A stretch of 64,000 nucleotides of DNA, taken from NCBI RefSeq assembly GCF_963169125.1, contig NC_084802.1:113154903-113218902 (forward strand). The letters run 5' to 3'. Below, in pieces: positions 31,620-41,761 of this stretch. The notes beneath the pieces are model-generated. The model saw only the letters and a list, made by a program, of their open reading frames with translations. It searched no databases and was not told where the DNA came from. The position numbers and the translations under genes are program-made. Position 1 is the stretch's first letter; each line of letters begins with the position of its first letter. Source of the DNA: Humulus lupulus (taxonomy: Eukaryota; Streptophyta; Magnoliopsida; Rosales; Cannabaceae).

Positions 31620-34600
31620 CTACAAAAAATAAAAAATGGGGAGGTGAGTAACCATACAGATAAAATTCAACAAGAACAAAATTTATTTTTCTAAGTAGTA
31701 AAAATATAGCATGTAGGGAAAAAAAAAATTTGTGCCTAAAAGTACCTAAAGTGTCTAAGAAGTGTCAGTGTGTGCATGCCTAAGGGGCTGTCCGAGGAGC
31801 CCGTGTTGTGGCTGAGTGGATGCCCATGTCCGAGGAGCCAAGCATCATGCCTGGTCCGATTGGGTGCGTCTGGGCAGCTGCCTATGTGCATCCGAGCGGA
31901 TGGCCGAGGATGTCCAAGTGGTGCGCCTGGGTGCCGAGGAGCTGCCTGTGTGTGTCTGAGCATTGCGCCTGATGTCCGAAGAGTTGGCCGAACGTGTCCG
32001 AGTGGTATGTCTGGTCCGATCGAACACTTGATGTCCGAGAGGCCTAGTCCAAAATTTGATGCTAGCATCCGGTCGGATGCTTCTTGAGTCCGAGGAGTTC
32101 ATGTGTTGTAACGCCCTACTACCTTAGAGCCGTTACTATGTGAGTTTTAAGAAAAAACTTTGTGCACTTAACTCGCTAACCGAGGTTTTGAAACGAAAGT
32201 GTGACTAATTAAAAGTTAGGGCTGTAATCTTTAAAAATGCGTTGTTTCAATAAAAACTTATAGTAATAAACATTTGGGATCCCAAAATAAAGTTTGAAAA
32301 CTATTTACATCTTCAAATAAGTTTACGGCTGATCAGTTCTAAAATCATAGATTATTACAGCCATTTACGAATAAACCCCCAACCAAAGCAGTCGGGCAGG
32401 CCAAACATGTACGCGTCACTTCACGCTCTCCGTACTCATGGTTGGTTGACTCAGTCATTGCCCTTACCTGCAACACGGAGCACCCGTGAGCCGAAGCCCA
32501 GCAAGAAAACTCATGCAGAACATAACATATGCAATTTATACAGTTTATCATAACAGATAATCCACATATAAACAAGTCAACCATTAGACTAAGCAAACAC
32601 GGCCATGCCGCCCCAGAAGCCTTACCGAAGCCTGGGGTCTCGGTCCTCACCGTAGGGATATCACACGTATCCCCTGGGTCCTACCCTGACCATAAGCATC
32701 CCATGTGCTAGGTGTTACTTCTGGCCCCGCTGCCGTTCTCGGCCTTGCCGCCCTCGGCCATAGCCGTTCATTTCACTATAATCATATATAGCATAAATCA
32801 AACAACATTCAAACAAATATCAATTCATTTAAATCTGCACCCTAACATGTAATGTAATATATGGCCGTGCCCTGCAATCATCTCATCATGCAACAAGCAA
32901 TATAGGGTCGTGCCCTGAAAGCACGGTCCTCTAGCACGAGCCTCCTCGAAATCCTAGTCACAACACACATACAACACTTTTAATACTAACCAACCCAAAA
33001 CCACTTCCCGGGACCAATCCCGCACTCTCGGGACCTCTAAAACCTTAAAACAACACCCCGGAGACATCCCCCGAACCCCCGGAGCAAAGGCCTAAAATTA
33101 CCAAAAATGACATCCTGAAATTGGCCTTGTGCCGCGGCACCCAGCAAGTCAGGGGCTCCACGCCGCGGCACGCAAAAACTGTGCCGCGGCATGCCTTCGC
33201 AGGCCCAGAATTCTGGGTTTTCCTTCGCGTTTTCACCGAGTTAAAACCTTCCCAAATCATACCAAACCAATAACCTAAGCCCCAAAACCAATTCCAAACT
33301 TCAAATAGACCATACATCAACCCATAAACATCATAACCCAACTCAATAACACAATCATACTCAAAATCCACCCATTTAATCTCAACTTAAGAAATCTAAA
33401 CCCATAAACCAAAAACATAAACCAAAGCTTGAAAAGCTTAAACCATGCATCAAATTCCTAAACCACAACAGAAATAAATCTTTAAATTGCATAGAACCTT
33501 ACCTTGAATGAAGAATCCAACCTTAAGCTTCCTTGGTTCATCCCCTAAGTCCTCAAGTTTTCAGCTCCCTTCTTCTTCTTCATGCCCTAGATTTTTCCCT
33601 CTCCTTTTTCTTCTCTTCAAATATCAAAGCATCAAATGACTAAGTCCCCAAACCGTGTACCCCTTAATACCCAGCTGCAAAATGTCAATTGCCCAGCCAA
33701 ATGACCATTTTACCCCCTCATCAAAACCCTTTGCTAACTACACCTCAAGGGCACTCTAGTCCTTTCTCCTATATTGCAATTCTACCACTTCTTTCACCTA
33801 ACTTGTTACTCTCAGCAGTAACTAATGGTTACCCAGGTTACTAAATCTCCAATAACCATTACCCGCTAAATCTCAACTTAACCATAAAATTCCCAAGGTA
33901 CCCCTAGGCTCCTCCCGAGTCGGGCATAGAAATCCCGTTGTGACTCTTAAGTTAATTTTCTCTCTAGGACTGTCTCGGCACGTGCATCACAACAATAACA
34001 CCACTCTCACGTGGTACAAATCATGGATTACAATTATCACATATATGCCCTCAGTGGGCTAAAATTACAATTATGCCCTTCAAACACAATCAGGGCCTAC
34101 ATGCATACTAATACACATAGTCATGCATCTCAGATAAACATATAGTCAAATAACATGCTTTAAATCATATCCATGCATTTAACTCATAAAATCACACATA
34201 AATCCCAACATGCCCTCTAGGCACACTAATCAAGGCCCTTGAGCCTTATTAGCGATTTTGGGTCGTTACATGTGTGGTCCGATCGGACCACACTTTTATA
34301 AAAAAAAGCATATGGCCAAATGGCCATACCCCAAATATCACCACAAACCCATTCCGAGAAAGCAAAAGCCTAAAATCCCTAACACAAACATATTTTCTCA
34401 TCCAAAACACACAACTACAAGATCAAAAAGGAGAAATTGAAAAGTTTTTCAATGTTCTTGAAACCACATATGCCATCAAAAACCCTAAAACCCATATTCA
34501 TGATTTAGGTTAAAATGACCTATTTTTCTTTAAATTCCTATGAAATTGAAGATAATATTGGGTTACCCATAATCTAAACAACATCAAAACAGCCACCAAA

Positions 34601-34730
34601 CACATTATATCTCCAACATTCATGGGCAAATTCAAGAAAAATCCCCTATAGAGTTTCAGCCACTACATGTTTTTTTTTCATGAGATTTTTGGAAAAAATA
34701 ACACAAGTAAAGATGGAAGAGAAGACTTAC
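31620..34730 (-). other. Element 4 antisense-gene first intron, containing repeats and a solo LTR
   Basis: The acceptor AG (31620-31621, minus) lies immediately before the ATG, and a GTAAGT donor is at 34730-34725 (minus). The 3.1-kb interval holds a TCCGAG-rich irregular repeat (about 31770-32106) and the 2164-bp solo LTR (32107-34270). The equivalent intron of element 3 is 1.1 kb (37132-38238). Open frames here on either strand follow the repeats and show no family features. Confidence 0.6.
32107..34270 (-). mobile_element. Solo LTR of an unrelated retrotransposon (2164 bp)
   Basis: On the plus strand it starts TGTAACGCCC and ends GGGTCGTTACA, flanked by a perfect target duplication TGTGT (32102-32106 and 34271-34275). 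It has no coding domains, so a single recombined LTR is the best explanation. Read on the minus strand the start TGTAACGACCCAAAATCGCT is the type I associate with long-LTR chromoviruses (Tekay/Del), from memory. It carries three copies of a GCCGCGGC palindrome (33129-33195). Confidence 0.8.
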
Positions 34731-34935
34731 ACAACTTTGAAGAACCCTTGATTTCCTTGGAGAATGCTTGAAGAGATGAGAAGCTCCTCCTTCAATGCTT
34801 ATGAACTTTCGGCCAAGAGAAGAGAGGTTGAGGGGTTTCGGCCTAAGGGAGGAAGAAAAAGATGAAGGGCTTTTGAAATCTATATTTTTTTTTGTGTGTG
34901 GGAATGTGTAAGTGTAGGGGTCTATTTAAAGGAAA
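34731..34935 (-). promoter_or_regulatory. Element 4 antisense-gene promoter and 5'-UTR exon
   Basis: A TATA-like TTTAAATAG (minus strand, 34921-34930) lies about 195 bases before the splice donor TGT/GTAAGTC at 34731/34730. The leader is rich in CTT/TTC on the minus strand. The same order is present in element 3 (36931-37131). Confidence 0.55.
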
Positions 34936-35132
34936 ATAGTGGGAGTTACCACTTATATTTGGACCCTTAGAATTCCTGGGATATTTTTTCTCCCCATATT
35001 ATGAGCAGTTATTTGCAGTGATCGTGGTCTGTGGAGTTGTGGTCTGCTGCATGGCATGATGATGAACAGTTTTTTTTATATAGTGCCATCAACTGTAAAG
35101 AAAAAAGTTTATTACGTGAGACATCATATAAT

Positions 35133-35148
35133 AAACTTGGGGGGCAAA
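35133..35148 (+). promoter_or_regulatory. Element 4 polypurine tract
   Basis: AAACTTGGGGGGCAAA directly precedes the 3' LTR start TGTTATACCC. A typical plus-strand primer. Confidence 0.88.
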
Positions 35149-36036
35149 TGTTATACCCAAAATTTGAAAATGATGATGTGGCGATAGAAATGACAAGTGG
35201 CAAGGAATGGTTGGGTGACCTGGCTTAGGAGTAACCCAGTAAACCGATGAAGAATTTTGACTGGCTTGAGAAGTGTCATGAACGACCAGGCATGACCTTG
35301 TCCGACCAGTCACGTGTTTGTCTGCCCAGGAATGACCTTTCCTGCCCAGGCATGACTTTTTCTGACCAGGCATGAACTTAGCCGATCGGTCATGACCATG
35401 TCCGACCAGTCAAGTGGATGTCTGCCCAGCTAAGTGCGTGTCTGCCTAGCTAAGGGCATGTCTGCCCAATCAAGTGCATGACTGTCCAGTAAAGGTGTGG
35501 CCGAACAGACTGAAGGTGATATGGATCAACTAGATAGAGCAGGACTATGTCAAGATTCCCAGAAACAGCTTCAACAAGAATCGGTCTTGGCATACGCTGG
35601 AATCTCTCATTTATCCCACAAATTTGCTATACTGTTACATTTTGAATATTGTTGTAATTTAAATATAATGAGAATAATAAAATATCCCGATTATGGGGGA
35701 TATCATCTGTACGATCCTAAGCCTATAAATTCAAGGCTTATGGCATCATAAAGAGGACTTTTGGAATTTTGAACTTTTGATCTGAATTTTCTAGAGAGAG
35801 AGAGTACTTGTATTTGAGAGAATTCTTGTATTCTGGTAATCTACACTAAAGAAACTCAGTTGACTCAGGTTCATCTGATCTTGAGTATAGATATATAATC
35901 ATAACTCTAAGTGGATTAGGCTATTACCATCACATTGGGGCTGAACCACTATAAAATTGTCTGTGTCATTTATTTTCTCTTGAAGGTTTTATCGTTTTTG
36001 ACGTTCTCACGTTGCTGGCCAAAAACGCGGTCAACA
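35149..36036 (+). repeat. Element 4 3' LTR
   Basis: 888 bp, TGTTATACCC to GCGGTCAACA. TATAAAT is at 35724-35730. It is shorter than the 5' LTR chiefly because about six 20-bp units are absent. It forms an inverted repeat with the adjoining element 3 LTR fragment (36037-36707). Confidence 0.92.
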
Positions 36037-36707
36037 GTCCTCTTTTTGATGCCATAAGCCATGTATTTATAGGCTCAGGATCATACAGATGATGTCCCTC
36101 ATGATCGGGAAATTTTGTTATTCTCATTATATTTAATTTACAATAATATTCAAAATATAACAATATACTATATTCATGGGATAAACTGAGAGATTCCATG
36201 GCAAGCCAAGACCGATTCTTGTTGAAGTTGTTTCTGGGATCTCTTGCGTACCCCTGCTCTCTCTAGTCGATCCATATCACATTCAGGCTGGTCGGCCACA
36301 CCTTCACTGGGCGGACGCGCACCTGACTGGGTAAACATGCACTTGACTAGGCAGACATGCACTTGACTAGGCAGACATGCACTTGGCTGGGCAGACATGC
36401 ACTTGACTGGGCAGACATGCACTTGGCTGGGCAGACATGCACTTGGTTGGTCGGACATGGTCATGACCGGTCAGACAAGGTCATGCCTGGGAAGATAAAC
36501 ATGTGACTGATCAGATAAGGTCATGCCTGGGTAGACAAACATGTGACTGGTCGGATAAGGTCATGTCTGGCCGGTCATGACACTTGACTGGCCAGTCAAC
36601 ATTCTTCACTGGTCTACCGGGTCATTCCTAAGCCAGATCACCCAACCAATCCTTGCCATTTGTCATTTCTATTGCCACGTCATCATTTTCAAATTTTGGG
36701 GATAACA
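36037..36707 (-). repeat. Element 3 3' LTR, right fragment
   Basis: It continues the LTR after the element 4 insertion, first five bases GTCCT being the target duplicate, and ends GGGGATAACA. TATAAATA on the minus strand is at 36064-36071. The tandem units GCAGACATGCACTTGGCTGG lie at 36330-36450. Confidence 0.9.
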
Positions 36708-36724
36708 TTTGCCCCTCGAGTTTA
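36708..36724 (-). promoter_or_regulatory. Element 3 polypurine tract
   Basis: On the minus strand AAACTCGAGGGGCAAA precedes the LTR start TGTTATCCCC. One C interrupts the purine run. Confidence 0.82.
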
Positions 36725-36930
36725 TTATATGATGTTTTCACATAATAAATTTTTTTCTCCACATCTAACGGCACAATTAAAAAAAATCAACTGTTCATCT
36801 TCCCGCCATGCAACAAACCACGACTCCACAGACCACGATCACTTCAATTAACTGCTCATAGTCGTGGGGAGAAAAAATATCTAAGGAATTCCAAGGTTCC
36901 AAAAATAAGTGGCAATTCCCACTTTTTTCC

Positions 36931-38238
36931 TTTAAATAGACCCTTACACTCCTACACTTCCACACACACAAGAGAGAAAAAAAATAAAAAATTTCCCTCA
37001 TCTTTTTTTTTCTTCTTTGGCCGAAACCCCATAAGCCTTTTTCTCTTGGCCGAAAGTTCAAGGGTCTTCAAGGAGGAGCTTTTATTTCTTCAAGCATTCT
37101 CCAAGCAAATCGAAGGTCTCTTCAAAATTGGGTAAGTCTTCTCCTTCATCTTCACTTGTGTTGTTATTTTTTTCAAAATTCCATGAAAATATGAGTGTGT
37201 AGCCGAAACCCCCTTGGAAAATTTCCCCTTGAATCTATGTGTGAATCTTAGAGATGCAATGTATTGGGTGGCTGTTTTGATGTTGTTTAGGTTATGGGTA
37301 ACTCAATTTGACCTTCAATTTCATAGAGATTTAAAGAAAAAAGAGTTTTTCAACCTAAATTTCATGTATGTGTTTATGGGTATTTGATGATATGAATGTG
37401 GTCTCTAGAACATTTGAAACTTTACAAATTCCCCATTTTAATCTTGTGGTTGTGTGTTTTGGGTGAGAAATAGTGTTTATGTCCTAGGGATTTAGAGTTT
37501 TTCGGAAAGGGTTTATGTTTGTGGTTTGGGGTATGGCCGATTGGCCATTGTTCCCTATTTCTGTTTTTTGAAAACCTTAGTCCGATCGGACACCTAGTCA
37601 TGGGCTTGGACTAGGGCTTCACTACTCGGAATAGGTCCCTCGGCACCCTTCACATAACTCTGAACATGCTAGGCTCCTCGGATGCTTGCTGCTTCTGGTC
37701 GGACGCACGCCCCTCTCGGACACGCTGGCTCCTCGGACACAGGTGCTGCTGGTTGGACAACCTCGGCGTGCCCCTCGGACACCAGAAGAGTTGCTCGGAC
37801 ACCCCTCCGCATGCATCTTGGACACCAGGTGAGCCGCTCGGACACCCTCGGCGTGCCTCTCGGGCACCAGGTGAGCTGCTCGGTCCGACTACACGTAATG
37901 TCCGACCGGATGTCCCACGCACGCCCCACGCACTTGCTTGGACGCCCCACGCACTCGCTCGGATGCAACGTGGGCTACCCCTCGGACCCAAGCGTCCGTC
38001 GGACACCACAATTCTCCTCGGACACGCCCCAACTCTTCAAACACGCTGGACCATCCTAAGGTGTCCGCTCGGACACCACGCACATGGGTCACTTTTTAGG
38101 CACTCTTAGGCACTTTTTCTTCATGTATGCTAAATTTTACTACTTAGATAAATTTTTTCTAAGTAGAAAAATAATAAACATTGCTTTATTGATTTAAATT
38201 TGTATGGTCACTCACCTCCCCATTTTTATATTTTGTAG
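36931..38238 (+). promoter_or_regulatory. Element 3 antisense-gene promoter, 5'-UTR exon and first intron
   Basis: TATA-like TTTAAATAGA is at 36931-36940, and a consensus donor ATTGG/GTAAGTC at 37131/37132. The acceptor TATTTTGTAG ends at 38238, directly before ATG. The predicted intron (1107 nt) contains an irregular array built on CTCGGACAC / TCCGATCGGA (about 37580-38090). No convincing protein is encoded in it. Confidence 0.6.
37580..38095 (+). repeat. CTCGGACAC-type irregular repeat cluster
   Basis: The words CTCGGACAC and CACGCAC recur more than a dozen times at uneven spacing, making a GC-rich island in AT-rich DNA. The reverse counterpart in element 4 is at about 31770-32106. Long open frames on both strands here are by-products of the repeats. 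Confidence 0.75.
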
Positions 38239-40747
38239 ATGAATCGCTTTGACTATAGGGGAGGTGACAACCACACGAATTCTGATACGTCCGTCCCGGA
38301 ATCGATCGACACCCCTCAAAGCAGCGACTCCTCGTCAAAGTCTCCTAACAGTCGCACTCCTGAGGATCGCCTCCACCGCTTTAAGAAGATCGTCCCCCGT
38401 TCAGCTCTATACTTTCTTCACGAAGAGCAGTTCCTTCATCAAACTGAACAATCGATAATGAGGGTAAAGAAGTCCAACAGACTTCCACAGGACCAGGATC
38501 CTCAAGTAGCCCGTAGAGCGCTACAGAAAGTGGTGGAATGCAGTGAGGTCCAAACTACAACTTCTTCGAGACCACCCCACCAGGCGTTAAAACCAAACAA
38601 GCCTCGGAGAAAAATTACCCAGAATTTCGCTACCGAGATCCAGCATCTGGCTGTCCAAAAACCAAGGAAGGAAGGAGAAAAAATACCTTCTTGCTTTACC
38701 GCCAAGCCTACGAAACTTAACCCTGGGATGTTTGACAAACACATCCAAGCCTTGGGCTTGAGCAAGGTGAATGTGATATGTCCGCACCCTCATCAGAGGG
38801 CTAACAGGCCTGGCGAACCTTACTGTGCCTGGTCTAGGCACCATATATATGCAGGAGCAACTATCCCACTACACCCCTTCTTCCGGTCAGTAGCAGATTA
38901 CTTCAACGTCTCTCCCTTTCAGATCGCTCCTAATGGGATTCAGGCGCTGTCCGCCTTGTTCATCCTTTACTTCCTACAAGGCTGGGATGAGCCTACTCCT
39001 CATGAAATACACTACTTATTCGACTTCAGAACTAATCCGAGCCATAAGAACACAGGATTTTTCCACCTCTTTCATAGGCATAAAGGGCTTAAATACCTTT
39101 GTGGTATTGCTCACAAGTCGAATCCTGGGAAATACTATACAGAGTATTTTCTCACGTCGGACATCAAAGCCAACAACCTGGCTTTTACACATGCGGGTCC
39201 ATTTCACAAACCCTTGCCCACAAAAGACATGTTTGATCGAGCAGAGGAGTTGGCCAATATGTGCATCGAGGAGAAGGATGTGAAAATTTTGGTTACTTTA
39301 GATAATCTTCAGCTAGTGGGCCTGCTACCAAGTAACCAAAACATCACAGTGGAGAGCACTACTGAGGACAATAATGCAATTGATCAGTCCAATGCCGGCA
39401 CTGAGGTAGTGACCGATCAGTTTTCTCCTGGACCATCTCCTCACACCCACAGACTAGGTGATCTCATCATTAGGGAGCCCCAGCCAGAGGACCAGCGTAG
39501 ACCTGCTATTCCCACACAGCCTGGGAAGGGGAAGGCCATCCAGCCTGAGAGGGACTTGAGCTCATCATTCGACGACGAGGACGACTTCCTCAACCAAATC
39601 CTCAACTTAGGTCTAGTAGTCATAATGAGATGTTTGATAACTTGGTTATATGGGGTTTATAGAATTTCTAGTAGTAGTAATGTACTTATCGACATATTGC
39701 TTTATTGTTATTATTTTTTTTTACTAACAAATCTTGTACTTTCTCTTTTGCAGATTCAGAGATGTCTAGGCATTTCAACGCCCCTCCTGGCCCGAAGAGA
39801 AAGTCTGGAGAAGGAAGTGGCTCCACCCCTCCAAGCAAAGTCCCGAGGACAGTACCGCCCAGCCAAGGGAGACAACCCGAGGGGTCGCTTGCAATCCCGC
39901 AGTTTACCCCTTCCTCGCTTCCTCCCTCAGCGAGCCTAACTCCCACTCCCCTGACTGGCCTGAGTGAGGCACTTTGCACTGCTGGTACTATTGGGAAGGA
40001 AGTGATTGATCAGACTCTTCATGACGCTTCAATGATCCAAAGCTTTGAATCCTTTCCTCGACTTAGCATTGATGTCGTCTTACAAAGAGGGCTTGCTCAG
40101 TTGGCGAATGTAAGTATTCTATCACAAGATAGTTTGTTATTTATATTTATACTTGTAGTAACCTCTTGTTTTCCATGCAGACGCTCATGACCATCAGTCA
40201 TGCTTAGCACCGAGCAGTATACTACGAGGATTTGATCAAGGTCTTAAATGATCAACTAGTGGAGGCCCAAGCTAAGGTGGATACTCTGACTGCTTCGGAG
40301 AAAGACTCCAAATCCAAGCTGGAGCAGGCAGAGAGGACCGTGGCTGAGTGGGACGAGTCTCTTAGCAGACTGTCTGATGAGAATCAATAACAATTTCAAA
40401 CCAACAAGTCACTGAACAATCAGCTGGAGAAATTGACTCGTGAGAACGAGGAGTTAACTCTCAAGAATGAGGAGCTAAGGCGGGAGAAATAAGCCGATCT
40501 TGTTCGGTACAAGGAAATCTGCTTCAATTGATTTTACCAGGTGTGGAAGCTGAACAAGCCTCTCAACCTTGACTTTCTCACAGAGGAGGTCAAGGCGGAG
40601 GAGCTTGAAAAATGTGAGGCAAAGGCTGTCGAGGAAGCAGCTAATCCTGCCGGCACTACATCTGTTTCCCCCACGCTGTCATTCCGACCGAAAGGAGCAC
40701 CTGATGCTGAGGAAGGGGTTGATCAACCTGCCAGAGCCGACCAGTGA
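38239..40747 (+). CDS. Element 3 antisense gene, first exon fully open
   Basis: Start MNRFDYRGGDN. Exons are 38239-39610, 39754-40109 and 40181-40747, with donors GTCTAG and GTAAGT and acceptors TTTTGCAG and CCATGCAG. Exon 1 is open for 457 codons: Ser-rich start, RSALYFLHEEQFL, HQRANRPG, TIPLHPFF..VADYFNVSPFQI, EPTPHEIHYLFDF and NNLAFTHAGPF. Exon 2 is Pro/Ser-rich with a basic patch (GPKRKSGEGSG). Exon 3, coiled coil, carries several stops (near 40206, 40388, 40490 and 40528). Exon 1 is thus intact while the pol of the same element has about ten stops. Family as in 8040-10687; function unknown. Confidence 0.78.
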
Positions 40748-41761
40748 TCTCTCATCCGACCAGAGAGGCCTCCATTTGACCAGACAAGTTGACATCCGAA
40801 CAGCTCTCTATTAGACTTTTGTTTCGTATTTTGTTATGTACACTTGCTCGTATGACAGAGCTGCTGGCATTTATACTTTACTTTTTCTTGGATAACTTGA
40901 AACATTCTAAGTCTTTTTAGACTTAAAACATTCTATGTTTTTTTTTTGTGAATAGCAAAGTCACTCTAATGTATGCCTTATATTTTCGCATGAGTACTTA
41001 GTTTTCTAACTTAGAAATTCTAGACATTTCATAAATCCATACTAAGTATACTTTCTCACACTCCTATTGCTCTAACATTTTATGAGCATAATGTTTATTG
41101 TCACACGAATATCTGCTTCTAACTTAAAATTTTTAAAAAATTCTAAGTTACTTAAACTTTGTCAAACAAGTTAGCTTAATGGCCTTTTTGGACTTCAAAA
41201 ATTTACAAGTCAGCCTAAAAACAAATATCTTTGCTCGTGCTCTTATTGCCTATGTTGAAGTGTACGCCAGTATACCCTATGTGGCCCCCAAGTGATTGAG
41301 GGTTGAAAAATCCTTTATCACTTGCTTCTTGGACGAATTTGTCCGAGCAGTTATTACTCGTGAAACACATAGAATATACAAAAGATATTTCAACAGTTAA
41401 CCACTGCAAAAACATGCAACTATTTAAACGTTGGTATTCTTCTGATGGATACCGACCAGTTGAACACTACCCAGTATTTCTTTTTAGAAGACCTTTTTTG
41501 TTTTAAGTTTTAATGACAGTTGAACACTGCCAAAGCAAGAATAATCAACAGATATGCAAAATTTGTATCAAGATTCGACCGCGCTACGCGTGATCTCTTT
41601 TATTACTCATAAAAAAGGACAAAACGTGTCTAATTACGAGTTTCAAACAAAATAACATTGTTCAAAATAACAAATGACTGGTTAGCAAATATCCAATTCA
41701 CAAACAAACTTAAATAACAAGTTAAGCACTTGATACAAAGCTACTACTCTGTAAGCAGTAT
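40748..41761. other. Element 3 convergent spacer
   Basis: AT-rich, 1 kb, no protein. It contains the conserved hairpin with the PPT-like tract (41279-41323) and aligns in reverse to 28156-29118. Confidence 0.6.
41279..41323 (-). promoter_or_regulatory. Element 3 internal PPT-like tract and hairpin
   Basis: On the minus strand CACTTGGGGGCCACATA follows a stem with arms at 41290-41302 and 41310-41323 (AAGTGAT...ATCACTT on the plus strand). Same position and form as in elements 2, 4 and 5. Confidence 0.55.

Larger units (their letters stand above)
20805..36036 (+). mobile_element. Element 4: Tat-lineage LTR retrotransposon inserted in the element 3 LTR
   Basis: The 5' LTR is 20805-21816 (1012 bp) and the 3' LTR 35149-36036 (888 bp). 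Flanks are TTCCT (20800-20804) and GTCCT (36037-36041), one mismatch. Gag, protease and RT share one frame on the plus strand, interrupted by a few stops; two frameshifts lie in the RNase H region and one at the integrase end. The antisense gene is on the minus strand (29119-31619). A 2164-bp solo LTR sits in its first intron. Element 4 is a sister of element 3 but in the opposite orientation. LTR divergence is about 4-5% by eye outside the repeat-length difference. Confidence 0.92.

Noticed and set aside
31770..32087. Open frames on both strands of the TCCGAG-rich cluster
   Set aside because: They are products of repetitive GC-rich words, not conserved between elements 3 and 4.
32107..34270. 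A complete small retrotransposon or TRIM
   Set aside because: No internal repeat pair, PBS or PPT could be found between the ends. A solo LTR with perfect duplication explains it better.
34258..34513. Two overlapping plus-strand frames of 60 and 79 codons
   Set aside because: They span the solo-LTR border and AT-rich intron and are absent from the matching region of element 3.
37622..38109. Several overlapping 80-150 codon frames on both strands
   Set aside because: Same reason: the CTCGGACAC repeats in an intron keep all frames open.
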